DNA of 23,345 bases from an uncultured Clostridia bacterium. GTDB taxonomy: Bacteria; Bacillota; Clostridia; Christensenellales; Borkfalkiaceae. Of the stretch, positions 1-8,905 are shown piece by piece. The DNA lies in contig CAKQKQ010000022.1 of NCBI GenBank assembly GCA_934249265.1, positions 1-23,345 of the forward strand. Reading direction: 5' to 3'. Both the position numbers and the translations under genes were made by a program. Each line of letters begins with the position of its first letter. The stretch's first letter is position 1. Below the pieces are notes generated by a model. That model made no database searches. It saw nothing but the letters and a program-made list of their open reading frames with translations, and had not been told where the DNA came from.

Positions 1-61
1 TTTCTTGACCGATAATATATTTATCGAGTTCGTTTACGATTTGTTTGGGTGATAAATTCAT
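1..61 (-). CDS. hslU: HslU (ClpY) ATPase subunit of the HslVU protease, N-terminal fragment
   Basis: Only the first 20 codons lie in the window; the gene runs off the left edge. The translated start contains NELDKYIIGQ, the typical opening of HslU/ClpY, the AAA+ unfoldase that feeds substrates to the HslV peptidase. The ATG ends at 61 and is preceded by a strong AAGGAGG ribosome binding site that overlaps the hslV stop codon, so the two subunits are coupled in translation. This placement directly after hslV is the usual order. The Walker motifs lie outside the window, so the call rests on the N-terminal motif and the neighbour. Confidence 0.88.
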   Translation of the reverse strand, partial: MNLSPKQIVNELDKYIIGQE

Positions 62-73
62 AATTTTTCCTCC

Positions 74-613
74 TTAAACCTTTTCGACTATAATATTATC
101 GTTTGTAAAAATGCAGATTTCGCTTGCGATTTTAAGTGCCTTTTTCGCAATGACGTCGGCAGGATAATCGGTTTCTTGATAAAGCGCGCGCGCCGCCGCA
201 AGTGCGTAATTTCCGCCGCTGCCTATCGCGCAAACGCCGCCGTCCGGCTCGATAACTTCGCCGCCACCCGACAATATCAAAAGACAGTCTTTGTCGGCAA
301 CGATCATCATTGCCTCTAATTTTCTGCCCATTTTGTCGTTTCTCCAAAGGTCGGCAAGTGCGACTGCGCTTCTCATGAGGTTGCCCGAATATTTATTGAG
401 CATACCTTCAAATCTTTCCTCGAGAGAAAATGCGTCCGAAACCGAACCCGCAAACCCTAAAATAACTTTATTGTTGTAAATTTTTCTTACTTTTACGGCG
501 TTGTTTTTAAAAACGATGTTTTCGCCGAAAGTAACTTGACCGTCGCCCGCAATGGCGGTTACGCCGTCTTTTTTGACTGCGCAAATGGTCGTTCCTCTAA
601 ATTCGTTAGCCAT
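74..613 (-). CDS. hslV: HslV (ClpQ) peptidase subunit of the HslVU protease
   Basis: HslV is the cytoplasmic N-terminal threonine peptidase that forms a double ring capped by HslU. The 179-residue length is normal. After a short propeptide (MANEFRG) comes TT at residues 8-9, which places the nucleophile at Thr8 after processing. The family motif GDGQVTFG follows at about residues 23-30, and the sequence GGGEVIEPDGGVCAIGSGG later in the protein is also typical. The ATG overlaps the end of trmFO by 8 bp and has an AAGGAG site upstream. In Bacillus, xerC/codV usually sits between trmFO and hslV; here it is absent. The 7-residue extension before the Thr resembles forms from other Gram-positives. 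Confidence 0.96.
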   Translation of the reverse strand: MANEFRGTTICAVKKDGVTAIAGDGQVTFGENIVFKNNAVKVRKIYNNKVILGFAGSVSDAFSLEERFEGMLNKYSGNLMRSAVALADLWRNDKMGRKLEAMMIVADKDCLLILSGGGEVIEPDGGVCAIGSGGNYALAAARALYQETDYPADVIAKKALKIASEICIFTNDNIIVEKV

Positions 614-1913
614 CTATAAACTCCTTGATTTTTTTTATTTCCATAATCGCCCTTTCGGATAAAATTCTCTTCTTTTGGTCTTTTTTTACTTTTTCGTCAA
701 GTCCTTTAAGTATTCCGTAATTGCTGTTCATGGGTTGAAAGTCGGCATTGGGCGTTGCGACGTAGTTTGAAAGCGCGCCTATCACCGTGGTGTTGTCCAA
801 AACGAGACTTTGTTTCCCTTGCAATTTTCTGTCCATGTTTATCGCGCACAAAAGTCCCGAAGCGATGCTTTCCACATACCCCTCGACACCCGTGATTTGC
901 CCCGCAAAAAACACGAGCGGACTGTCTTTTACCGAAAAATCGCTTTCGAGTATTTCGGGGGATAAAAGATAGGTGTTTTTGTGCATAACGCCGTACCTAT
1001 AATACTCCGCGTTTTTAAGCGCGGGGAAAAGCCCGAATACCCTTTTTTGCTCTTTAAAGAGCAAGTTCGTTTGAAAACCGACAAGATTATACATTTTGCC
1101 GTCTTTGTCTTCTTTCCTCAGTTGCATGCACGCATAAGGCCACCTACCCGTTTTGGGGTCGGTAAGTCCCGCCGGCTTTAACGGTCCGAAACGTAAAGTG
1201 TCTACTCCGCGCTTAGCCATTATTTCCACCGGCATGCAACCTTCGAAAACTTTTACGTCTTCAAAGTCGTGCAACGTTGCCCTTTCGGCATTTATAAGTT
1301 GGTCGTAAAAGTTTAAATAACCCTCTTTGTCAATGGGGCAATTGATGTAATCGCCTACTCCATTTTCGCCGTAACGGTCGCAAATAAACGCGTTTTCCAT
1401 GTCGATGCTTTCAGCCGAAACGATGGGTGCGGCGGCGTCGTAAAAATACATTTGTTTTTTAAATTTTTCGCCGATAAATTTGCTTAATTTGTCCGTCGTG
1501 AGCGGACCTGTAGCGACGATAGTGGGCTGCGAAAAATCGATTTCGGTCACTTCTTCGTCGATACACTCGATATTGGGGTGATTTTTGATTTTTTCGGTAA
1601 TCATCGCCGAAAATTTTTCTCTGTCAACGGCGAGCGCATTGCCCGCGGGAACTTTGGTTAGGTCTGCGCAATTTATTACCATAGAACCTAAAATGCGCAA
1701 TTCCTCTTTCAAAAGTCCGCATGCGTTGCCGTAAACGTCGTTGCTTTTAAGCGAGTTGCTGCAAACGAGTTCGCCGTAGTTTTTGCTGTGGTGCGCGGGG
1801 GTAAACGCGGTGGGTTTTATATCGTAAAGTTTTACTTTATAACCCTTGTTTGCCAAATAATACGCGCAATCGCTGCCGGCGAGTCCGCCGCCTATTACTT
1901 TGATTTCTTTCAT
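606..1913 (-). CDS. trmFO: TrmFO, folate/FAD-dependent tRNA (uracil-54-C5) methyltransferase
   Basis: TrmFO makes ribothymidine at position 54 of the tRNA T-loop, using methylenetetrahydrofolate as carbon donor and FADH2 as reductant. The N-terminal dinucleotide-binding motif GGGLAG (residues 8-13) is followed by the family block ELVCSNSLKS, with Cys51. A second conserved cysteine, Cys226, lies in FEGCMPVE; the two correspond to the functional cysteines of the Bacillus enzyme (family knowledge). The 435-residue length is normal. The start lies 6 bp after the topA stop with no clear ribosome binding site, suggesting translational coupling. The stop overlaps hslV by 8 bp. Confidence 0.96.
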   Translation of the reverse strand: MKEIKVIGGGLAGSDCAYYLANKGYKVKLYDIKPTAFTPAHHSKNYGELVCSNSLKSNDVYGNACGLLKEELRILGSMVINCADLTKVPAGNALAVDREKFSAMITEKIKNHPNIECIDEEVTEIDFSQPTIVATGPLTTDKLSKFIGEKFKKQMYFYDAAAPIVSAESIDMENAFICDRYGENGVGDYINCPIDKEGYLNFYDQLINAERATLHDFEDVKVFEGCMPVEIMAKRGVDTLRFGPLKPAGLTDPKTGRWPYACMQLRKEDKDGKMYNLVGFQTNLLFKEQKRVFGLFPALKNAEYYRYGVMHKNTYLLSPEILESDFSVKDSPLVFFAGQITGVEGYVESIASGLLCAINMDRKLQGKQSLVLDNTTVIGALSNYVATPNADFQPMNSNYGILKGLDEKVKKDQKKRILSERAIMEIKKIKEFIDG

Positions 1914-1919
1914 TTTTGC

Positions 1920-4199
1920 TTAATGCTTTTCGTTTTTAACGCTGTAATCGCAATCTTTGTCAGAGCATTTTATGGTTTTGCCGTCTTTTGAATAAATAAG
2001 ATATGCGTTGCACTTTGGGCATCTTTCGCCCGTGGGCATATCCCAACTGTAGAAATTGCAGTGAGGATAAGACGTGCAACCGTAAAACACTTTGCCCGTT
2101 TTGCTTGTGAGTTTTTGAGTCGCCGAACCGCACTCGGGACAAATGCCCGCTTTTTCGGTGATAGATTTTGTGTTTTTGCAAACTTTGCATTGCAAATATT
2201 TGCCGAACCTACCCGTTTTTTCCACCATTTCGCCGCCGCATTTAGCGCACTTTTCGGTGGAAATTTTTTCTTCGATAGGTCTCGTTTTCATGCACTTGGG
2301 ACAAGCGAGGAATTTGCCGTATTTGCCCGTTTTGTACACGTAGTTTACGTCTTTACAGTTTTCGCAAGGAATATCCGAAATTTCTTCGCTTTCAGACTTC
2401 ATTTTTTTGCACGAAGGACAGTATAAATACTTGCCGTATCTGCCCAGCCTTCTTATCATATTCGCGCCGCAAGCGTCGCACTTTATGTCGGTGACTTCGT
2501 TGCCCTCGTTTGTAGCCTCGATAAGTTTTTCGTTGAACGGAACGTAAAAGTCCTCGATAAGTTTTCTCCAATCGATATCGCCGTCGGCAATGTCGTCGAG
2601 TTTTGTCTCCATGTTAGCCGTAAACGAAACGTCCATTATGTCGGCAAAATATTTCGTGAGCATATCCGTCATGGTGTAAGCGATTTCGTTCGGTACGATA
2701 GACTTTCCGTCTTTGCCGATATATTTTCTCTTTGAAAGCATATCGAGTATCGTGTGGTAAGTGGACGGTCTGCCGATACCCTTGTCTTCCATTGCTTTTA
2801 CTATGGAAGAATCGGTATATCTAACGGGCGGTTTTGTAAACTTTTGCTCGCGCTTGATATCCTTTAAATTGAGTATATCTCCCTTTTCCATTACGGGTAA
2901 ATTTTTACTGCTATTGTCATCTTCATCGCTACCGTTTGCCGTAAAATCGTCATAAACGACGGTAAAGCCGTTGAATTTCATCGTCTTTCCGCTCGTCTTG
3001 AACACATAGCCGTTTGCCTCGACTTCTACCTTTACCGTGTCGTATTCAGCCGAACTCATTTGCGACGCTAAAAAGCGGTTGTAAATAAGTTTGTATAGCG
3101 ATAAAAGTTTTTTATCGGAAATGAGTTTTTCAAGTCTTTCGGGCGTGAATTTTACGTCGATGGGGCGAATTGCCTCGTGAGCGTCTTGCGCCGATTTTTT
3201 AGCCTTGTATATGTTGGGTTTTGTCGGCACGTACTCTTTGCCGAACTTTTCGGAGATATACTCTCTCGCGCTGTTTTGAGCGTCAACGGAAATTCTCGTG
3301 GAGTCCGTTCTGATATAGGTGACGAGCGCGACGTGTTCGCCGCCGATTTCGATACCCTCGTAAAGTTGTTGAGCGTATTTCATCGTCGTAGCCGAATTCA
3401 TGCCGAGTTTTGCCGCGGCGTCTTGCTCTAACGTGGACGTAGTAAACGGCGGGAACGGGTGAGTCGAAGTTACGCTTTTTACTATGTCTTTTACCGTAAA
3501 CACCGCTTGTTTAAGTTGTTCGTAAACGGCGTCGGCTTCTTCTTTTGTGGCGGGTTTGTATTTTTTACCGTCTTTTTCAAGGAGTAATGCCTTGAATTGC
3601 GGCGGCTTTTTCGCGCCGAAAGTGGCGGTTAAATTCCAATATTCTTGCGGAACGAAAGCCTTGATTTCCCTTTCTTTATCTACTATAAGTTTAAGTACTA
3701 CCGACTGAACTCTACCGGCGGACAAGCCGTCTTTAATTCTTTTACACAAAAACGGACTTAATTTATAACCGACTATTCTGTCGAGTACCCTTCTCGCTTG
3801 CTGACTGTCAACGAGGTTGTAGTCGATGTCTCTGGGGTTTGCGAGCGCGTTTTTAACCGCTTTTTCGCTTATTTCGTTAAACTCTATTCTTTTGCATTTG
3901 CCTTTAAGTCCGAAAACTTCTTGAATATGCCAACTTATCGCTTCGCCCTCTCTATCGGGGTCGGTTGCGAGGAAAATTCCGTCGGCTTTGTCGATGACTT
4001 TTCTCAAAGACTCCACTCTGTCTTTTGCCTTGGGCGTAATTTCGTACGTGGGCGAGAAATCACCCGAAATGTTTACGCCGAAGCGGTGTACGGGCAAATC
4101 TCTTATATGACCGCCGCTCGCCACGACTTTATATTTTCCCCCGATGTATTTTTCTATAGTTATCGCCTTTTTGGGCGACTCCACAATGACTAACTGCAT
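1920..4199 (-). CDS. topA: DNA topoisomerase I (type IA)
   Basis: This enzyme relaxes negative supercoils by cutting one strand through a tyrosine. The Toprim domain opens with VIVESPKK (catalytic Glu7) and carries ATDPDREGEAI (acidic residues 80, 82, 84). The active-site tyrosine is Tyr295 in YIRTDS. The SAGRVQSVVL block (residues 160-169) is also typical. From about residue 575 to the end at 759 there are five cysteine-pair zinc-ribbon-like modules, the first three with a GRYGKYL or KYGKFL core, the last two more divergent. A GGAGA-type site precedes the ATG, 14 bp after the dprA stop. Confidence 0.97.
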   Translation of the reverse strand: MQLVIVESPKKAITIEKYIGGKYKVVASGGHIRDLPVHRFGVNISGDFSPTYEITPKAKDRVESLRKVIDKADGIFLATDPDREGEAISWHIQEVFGLKGKCKRIEFNEISEKAVKNALANPRDIDYNLVDSQQARRVLDRIVGYKLSPFLCKRIKDGLSAGRVQSVVLKLIVDKEREIKAFVPQEYWNLTATFGAKKPPQFKALLLEKDGKKYKPATKEEADAVYEQLKQAVFTVKDIVKSVTSTHPFPPFTTSTLEQDAAAKLGMNSATTMKYAQQLYEGIEIGGEHVALVTYIRTDSTRISVDAQNSAREYISEKFGKEYVPTKPNIYKAKKSAQDAHEAIRPIDVKFTPERLEKLISDKKLLSLYKLIYNRFLASQMSSAEYDTVKVEVEANGYVFKTSGKTMKFNGFTVVYDDFTANGSDEDDNSSKNLPVMEKGDILNLKDIKREQKFTKPPVRYTDSSIVKAMEDKGIGRPSTYHTILDMLSKRKYIGKDGKSIVPNEIAYTMTDMLTKYFADIMDVSFTANMETKLDDIADGDIDWRKLIEDFYVPFNEKLIEATNEGNEVTDIKCDACGANMIRRLGRYGKYLYCPSCKKMKSESEEISDIPCENCKDVNYVYKTGKYGKFLACPKCMKTRPIEEKISTEKCAKCGGEMVEKTGRFGKYLQCKVCKNTKSITEKAGICPECGSATQKLTSKTGKVFYGCTSYPHCNFYSWDMPTGERCPKCNAYLIYSKDGKTIKCSDKDCDYSVKNEKH

Positions 4200-4213
4200 A
4201 TTGTCTCTCCTTT

Positions 4214-5335
4214 TTAACAGTCTTTACTATTGTCGTTTTCGTTGTTTAATATTTTGAGCGGACTGTATGTGTTTAGTCCGTCTTTTACTATGATTTTCTT
4301 TATTTCAAGGCTCATTATAACGGGCGTGAGTTGAAATTGTTTTAAACCCGTTTGGCTTGCGATTACGTCTACGTGAACGCTGCCCGCGCTTATTGCGTCG
4401 TAAACCTTTTTCTCTATTTCGGTGAGCGCGATTTGCCTTTGTATAGTGGGTTCTACGCCCAAAATAGACAAAATATCTTGCGAATTTTCGCATAAATACG
4501 CGCCGTTTTTGATGAGATAATTGCAAATTTCGCCCGACGCAACGCCCAAATTGTATGGAAAGGCGAACACGTCTTTGCCGTATTCGAGCGCATAATTGGC
4601 GGTGTGCCTTGTGCCGCTTTTAAAACTTCCGCTCACGATAAGCACGCCTTTACTCAGTCCCGCGATTATGCGGTTTCTGTAAGGAAACATCCACTGACGA
4701 GATTTTACCGTGGGGAAATACTCTGAAATCACAAGCCCGTTTTCGGCAACTTTGTCGATTAAGTTTTTGTTTACCGACGGATAAATATTGTCCACGCCCG
4801 AAGCCGCCACGCAAATTATGTTTCCCGTTTTTAGCGCGCCGTTGATTGCGGCTGTGTCACCGCCGTCGGCAGTGCCCGTCACGATAACCACTCCGCTTTC
4901 GCTTAAATCGCTTGAAATTTCTTCCGCCAGAGCATAGTTTACGCTTTGAGTGTTTCTCGAACCGACTATTGCGAAAAGATTTTTCTCATTAAGCAAATCG
5001 CAGTTGCCTTTGCAATACAAAACAAGCGGATAATTGTTTATTTCCAATAAATTAGACGGATAATTTTTAGACTCGACGGTCACGGGAATTACGCCCGTTT
5101 TGTCGAGATATGCGATTAATTTTTCAACGTAACCGCTTTTTATTTTATCCTTAAAGTCGCGATAAAATTCCTTTCCCGCCGTTTCTTCCAAAATATTTTG
5201 AATTTCATCGGGATTTTCAAGCATTTCGAACGGGCATGAATAATAAGAAAGAATTTTTAGTTTCTTCTCCGCGTCAAGCCCTATAAACGAGTCGAGGAAC
5301 AACATCGCTTTTTCGTTTTCGTTTAAATTCATCAT
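4214..5335 (-). CDS. dprA: DprA/Smf-family DNA-processing protein, divergent
   Basis: DprA binds incoming single-stranded DNA during natural transformation and loads RecA onto it. A Rossmann-like core is evident: AIVGSRNT (residues 122-129), ISEYFP and the strongly conserved RNRIIAGLS (220-228), followed by a short C-terminal winged-helix-like region. The protein is 373 residues, normal for the family. Several motif positions differ from the usual form: the SGxARGIDTAAH segment reads TGTADGGDTAAI (153-164), and the usual SGSLITA reads SGTRHTA (about 240-246). It overlaps comM by 4 bp (ATGA) and precedes topA, the common Bacillota order. Its identity is firm; whether DNA processing is intact is uncertain. 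Confidence 0.92.
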   Translation of the reverse strand: MMNLNENEKAMLFLDSFIGLDAEKKLKILSYYSCPFEMLENPDEIQNILEETAGKEFYRDFKDKIKSGYVEKLIAYLDKTGVIPVTVESKNYPSNLLEINNYPLVLYCKGNCDLLNEKNLFAIVGSRNTQSVNYALAEEISSDLSESGVVIVTGTADGGDTAAINGALKTGNIICVAASGVDNIYPSVNKNLIDKVAENGLVISEYFPTVKSRQWMFPYRNRIIAGLSKGVLIVSGSFKSGTRHTANYALEYGKDVFAFPYNLGVASGEICNYLIKNGAYLCENSQDILSILGVEPTIQRQIALTEIEKKVYDAISAGSVHVDVIASQTGLKQFQLTPVIMSLEIKKIIVKDGLNTYSPLKILNNENDNSKDC

Positions 5336-6852
5336 TTATTTATATCGAATTTTCTGTAACTTATCGCTTCCAAAAGATGCTCGGGCAAAATATCCTCGGA
5401 TAAAGACATATCCGCAATAGTGCGGGCTACTTTGAGTATCCTACCTCTCGCCCTCGCCGAAAGTTTAAACGCCTCGAACGAAGCCTTTAACAATTCTTCT
5501 TCATCTTTGGTGAGTTTACAGTATTTCGCAAGATGTTTTTCGGTCATCTCGCTGTTTGTCTTGATTTTGTCGTTTTTAAATCTTTCTCTCTGAATGGCGC
5601 GCGTGCGGTTGACTCTGCGTTTTACGCTCGCGCTGCTTTCGCCCGCTTCTTTAGACACAAGGTCGTCGTACTCTACGCAGTCGACTTCGACTTGCAAATC
5701 TATTCTGTCAAGCAAAGGTCCTGATATTTTCGCCTTATATTTCATTATTTGCGCGGGCGAACATTTGCACTCTAACTTTTTGCTGCCGTAATTTCCGCAC
5801 GGACAAGGGTTCATGCTGGCGCACATAATGAAACTTGCGGGGTAATTTACCGTGAGTTTTGCCCTCGACACGGTAACAACCCTGTCTTCGAGCGGTTGAC
5901 GCAGACATTCAAGCGTCGCGCGGGGATATTCGGGAAGTTCGTCGAGATACAACACGCCGTTGTGCGCAAGACTGATTACTCCAGGCTTTGCGTTTGTTCC
6001 GCCGCCGATAAGCGCGATATTAGTCGCGGTGTGGTGCGGAGTCATAAACGGTCTCGTCCTAACGATGCCTTCGTCGGTAAGCGTGCCCGCCACCGAGTGA
6101 ATTTTCGTCGTTTCGAGAGCCTCTTCAAACGTCATGTCGGGCATAATGGTGGGTATGCACCTTGCAAGCATGGTTTTACCCGCACCGGGTGCGCCTACCA
6201 ATAAAATATTATGACCGCCGCTGACGGCGATTTCTATCGCACGCTTTGCGACTTCTTGACCTTTGACAAGTGATAAATCGACGGGATATTCTACGTCGTC
6301 GGGCAAATTGGCAAATTCCGATTTTTCAATTGGACTAACCTCGTCTTCTCCAGACAAAAAGCCCAAAACGCCGTTGAGCGTGGGGAAAGCGTAAACGTCA
6401 ATTCCGTCGATATAACTCGCCTCTTTGGCGTTTTCTTCGGGAATAATGAAGTTTTTATACCCGCACATGCTCGCCGAAATCAAAAGCGGCAACACGCCGT
6501 TTACTCCGCGGAGTTTTCCGTCGAGGCCCAATTCGCCGACGAGAATAAAATCTTTTAATCTCGGCATTTGCACCGAACTTGCTTTAAGTATGGCAACGGC
6601 AATGGCAAGGTCGAGATGCGCGCCCTCTTTCTTTACGTCGGCGGGCGCAAGGTTGACCGTTATTATTGAAATGGGAAATTTCTTTCCGCTGTTTTTTATC
6701 GCCGAACGCACCCTGTCTTTAGACTCTTTTACAGCCGTATCGGGTAGCCCCACGATATCGAATTTAGGTAATCCGCTGTTGATATCGACTTCTACGTCGA
6801 TGGGACACCCCTCTATTCCGACAAGTGCAAAACTGCTTGTCTTCGCTAACAT
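5332..6852 (-). CDS. comM: ComM/YifB-family AAA+ ATPase (magnesium-chelatase-like)
   Basis: ComM/YifB proteins are AAA+ ATPases; the Vibrio and Haemophilus forms are branch-migration helicases that help integrate foreign DNA. The N-terminal ChlI-like domain shows the family pattern SSFALVGIEG, FDIVGLPDTAVKES and VNLAPADVKKEG (residues 6-76). Walker A is GAPGAGKT (220-227), Walker B is in VLYLDELPEY, and CPCGNYG gives a cysteine cluster typical of the family. The 506-residue length is normal. The start has a GGAAAGGA site and lies about 40 bp below a candidate promoter, making it the first gene of the dprA-topA-trmFO-hslVU operon. Confidence 0.95.
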   Translation of the reverse strand: MLAKTSSFALVGIEGCPIDVEVDINSGLPKFDIVGLPDTAVKESKDRVRSAIKNSGKKFPISIITVNLAPADVKKEGAHLDLAIAVAILKASSVQMPRLKDFILVGELGLDGKLRGVNGVLPLLISASMCGYKNFIIPEENAKEASYIDGIDVYAFPTLNGVLGFLSGEDEVSPIEKSEFANLPDDVEYPVDLSLVKGQEVAKRAIEIAVSGGHNILLVGAPGAGKTMLARCIPTIMPDMTFEEALETTKIHSVAGTLTDEGIVRTRPFMTPHHTATNIALIGGGTNAKPGVISLAHNGVLYLDELPEYPRATLECLRQPLEDRVVTVSRAKLTVNYPASFIMCASMNPCPCGNYGSKKLECKCSPAQIMKYKAKISGPLLDRIDLQVEVDCVEYDDLVSKEAGESSASVKRRVNRTRAIQRERFKNDKIKTNSEMTEKHLAKYCKLTKDEEELLKASFEAFKLSARARGRILKVARTIADMSLSEDILPEHLLEAISYRKFDINK

Positions 6853-6893
6853 AATCCTTTCCTTCTTTGTAAAAAACTTTGTATAAAATGTTT

Positions 6894-6922
6894 GTTATAT
6901 TGCGTTTAAAATATTCTTTAAA
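6894..6922 (-). promoter_or_regulatory. Candidate sigma-A promoter for the comM-hslU operon
   Basis: Read on the minus strand, TTTAAA (6917-6922) and TATAAC (6894-6899) are separated by 17 bp. The -10 matches consensus at 5 of 6 positions, the -35 at only 4. The expected start of transcription leaves a leader of about 35 bases before comM. The position fits but the -35 is weak. Confidence 0.45.
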
Positions 6923-6979
6923 TGTCGAAATTTGCCGTTTTTACGCAAAACGTATGCTGTAAACGCGGCATAAATCGTT

Positions 6980-8731
6980 TTAGAACACAAACCACGTATA
7001 AAGGTATTTCGCCACATTCGACGGTATATCGTAACCCGCTACGCCGACAAAGCCAAGGCCGAAGAATATCACCAAAAGCGCAGCCCACAAAACAAAGTTT
7101 GCCCTTACCGTAACGGTCGAATCAGCGTTAAACGCGGCGTTTAAAGTAAGCGCGCCGAAGCCCGTATAGAACACCAAAATTATGGGTAAATCTACAACGG
7201 TAAACGACTTTGCAAAGATAGCAAAAGCAATTACCATAGGCAACACGCTCGACCACAAAAGCACGTTCGTTCTTAAAGATTTTTCATTTAATCCTTCTCC
7301 CGTACCCTTGTATTTTTTAACAAGTTTGGTAATGGTGATAGCCGCAAGAGCGATAGCGGAAACAAGGGTCAAAAGTGCGTACGCGGGGTTGACGAAAGCA
7401 AAATATTTTCCGTCGCCGTTTAAATCGAGTGCGCCAAGACCAATAAGTCCGCCTATGCCGCACGCACCCGTCTTTACGCCGAGAGTGAGCGCGACCGTCT
7501 TTGCAAATACGAGTATCGGGTTTGCCGTCTCGAAATAGTTTGCATAGCCGAAGAATATCGAAATCATTATAGTGATAAACGTGAGCACTAACGGCACTGC
7601 GACAAACGCAATTGCAAATTGACCGTACGACAACTCTTTGCGTTGAGTTTTTGCGTAAATATATATCGCAAGCATACCTAAAAGCGCAAACACCGCTATA
7701 AACTGCACGTTAATTGCCAAACCCAAGAACAAACCAGACAAATAAAGTTGTCTTTCGTTTTTGTTCTCGAATAAATATTTATAAAGATATACGTATGCAA
7801 GAAGCAACGTAAACGCCGTCATGTTTGCCACCGACGACAAAGTTGCCGCCGACAATACCACCGTTGACGACAAGTAAAGCGCGGATAAAATTATTCCGTA
7901 ACGAATTTTACCGAAATATTTTTTGCCGATGAAATACAAAAGCACGAGCGTTGCAACCATGAACAAGTAAGACATAAATCTTGCACCGAATGCGTTTGCA
8001 CCGAAAAGCAATACGCCCAACGAGTTTACAAGCACGCCGAGAGGCATTGCGCTGTCCGAAACGGTGAGTCCGTCGGCATGAAGCATACTCTCGATAGAAC
8101 TTATCATTTTCGTCTCGTATTTCGTGAGCGCGGTATACTTGCTGTGAGTATAAGGCATTTTGGTTTGTTCGTCCGTGAGGTTTTTAAAGGCGTTTAACGC
8201 TTTTGTAGAACTTGAATAACTTGAGTTGTAAAGTCTTACGCCGACGAGGCTTACGGACAGTCTTTCGCCCTTATTGTTGTAAAGAGCCATTTCGTACACA
8301 TCCATATCGCTTTTGAAATCTATTCTCATATAGCGGCTGGTGCGTTTTTCGCCCTCGAACACTCTCTTGAAAGTATATAAATCGCCCGCTTTATCGGCAG
8401 AGAACGTAGCCTTTATTTCGTCGCCTACGTATGTAGTGCCGTTTTTCGCAGCACTTTCAGTGGTGTGGAAGTGTATTTCTACAACTGCCGCCCCGTTGTC
8501 GTCATACGTCCTATAATCTCCGACAAACATATCCATAGCGGCTACGGAGTCGTCACCGTTGATTTTATAAATGGCATACGACCAAAGACCGCCGTCCGAC
8601 GAAACGCCCGTCCTTACGCGCGTTTTGGGAACAACCGTCGAACCGATTGAAAAACCGCCGACAAGCACCGCAACGAGTACGGCGCATATAATTGCAATTA
8701 ACTTATTGAAGTTTGGTTTTACCTTTTTCAT
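6980..8731 (-). CDS. Multi-spanning membrane protein, probable GT-C/PMT-like glycosyltransferase with a discoidin-like outer domain
   Basis: I place the start at 8731 rather than at the longer open frame, because GGAGGAAGG stands just upstream and a good promoter lies inside the longer frame. The 583-residue product has an N-terminal membrane segment (about residues 10-30), then an outer beta-rich region (31-205) whose TSRYMRIDF stretch resembles discoidin (F5/8C) domains. From residue 226 there is the pattern DSAMPLGVL, then LFGANAFGARFMS and about ten hydrophobic helices, matching the layout of PMT/GT39-type lipid-linked-sugar transferases, where the equivalent spot normally reads HPPL or KPPLG. 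The usual His-Pro-Pro is missing, so activity is uncertain. It is not in an operon. Substrate unknown. Confidence 0.6.
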   Translation of the reverse strand: MKKVKPNFNKLIAIICAVLVAVLVGGFSIGSTVVPKTRVRTGVSSDGGLWSYAIYKINGDDSVAAMDMFVGDYRTYDDNGAAVVEIHFHTTESAAKNGTTYVGDEIKATFSADKAGDLYTFKRVFEGEKRTSRYMRIDFKSDMDVYEMALYNNKGERLSVSLVGVRLYNSSYSSSTKALNAFKNLTDEQTKMPYTHSKYTALTKYETKMISSIESMLHADGLTVSDSAMPLGVLVNSLGVLLFGANAFGARFMSYLFMVATLVLLYFIGKKYFGKIRYGIILSALYLSSTVVLSAATLSSVANMTAFTLLLAYVYLYKYLFENKNERQLYLSGLFLGLAINVQFIAVFALLGMLAIYIYAKTQRKELSYGQFAIAFVAVPLVLTFITIMISIFFGYANYFETANPILVFAKTVALTLGVKTGACGIGGLIGLGALDLNGDGKYFAFVNPAYALLTLVSAIALAAITITKLVKKYKGTGEGLNEKSLRTNVLLWSSVLPMVIAFAIFAKSFTVVDLPIILVFYTGFGALTLNAAFNADSTVTVRANFVLWAALLVIFFGLGFVGVAGYDIPSNVAKYLYTWFVF

Positions 8732-8759
8732 AACCTTCCTCCGAATATAAACTTTTTTA

Positions 8760-8788
8760 ATTGTATAACATATTTCGCGATTTGTAAA
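8760..8788 (-). promoter_or_regulatory. Sigma-A promoter of the GT-C-like gene
   Basis: On the minus strand TTTACA (8783-8788) is followed after exactly 17 bp by TACAAT (8760-8765), each matching consensus at 5 of 6 positions. It lies about 30 bp above the GGAGG site and the ATG ending at 8731, and it overlaps the first 20 codons of the longer open frame. That argues for the shorter protein start. Confidence 0.75.
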
Positions 8789-8818
8789 CACTTTTTCATT
8801 AAAAAATTTTTTTCAAGG

Positions 8819-8843
8819 TATCATTATTATATATATAATGATA
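8819..8843. repeat. Perfect 9-bp inverted repeat upstream of the GT-C-like gene
   Basis: TATCATTAT (8819-8827) and ATAATGATA (8835-8843) are exact reverse complements around a 7-base TATATAT centre. The site lies about 30 bp above the -35 box of the GT-C-like gene, a plausible place for a regulator. The sequence is so AT-rich that chance is a real alternative. Confidence 0.4.
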
Positions 8844-8905
8844 TATGCGCCCACTACCTAATGATATATAAACCTACTGCCCAACGATATATACACCCAC
8901 CCTCT
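8837..8905. repeat. Three direct repeats with a 23-bp period
   Basis: Units begin at 8837, 8860 and 8883, each opening with AAYGATATAT and continuing with a C-rich half (CCCACTACC, CCTACTGCC, CACCCACCC). The period is exactly 23 bp in both steps while the sequence drifts. The array lies between the promoter of the GT-C-like gene and the divergent orphan gene, and unit 1 shares bases with the inverted repeat at 8819-8843. There are no spacers, so it is not a CRISPR array. Confidence 0.7.

Noticed and set aside
8732..8791. Twenty extra N-terminal codons for the GT-C-like protein
   Set aside because: They contain the -10 and -35 boxes of the gene's own promoter, and a strong GGAGG site favours the later ATG.
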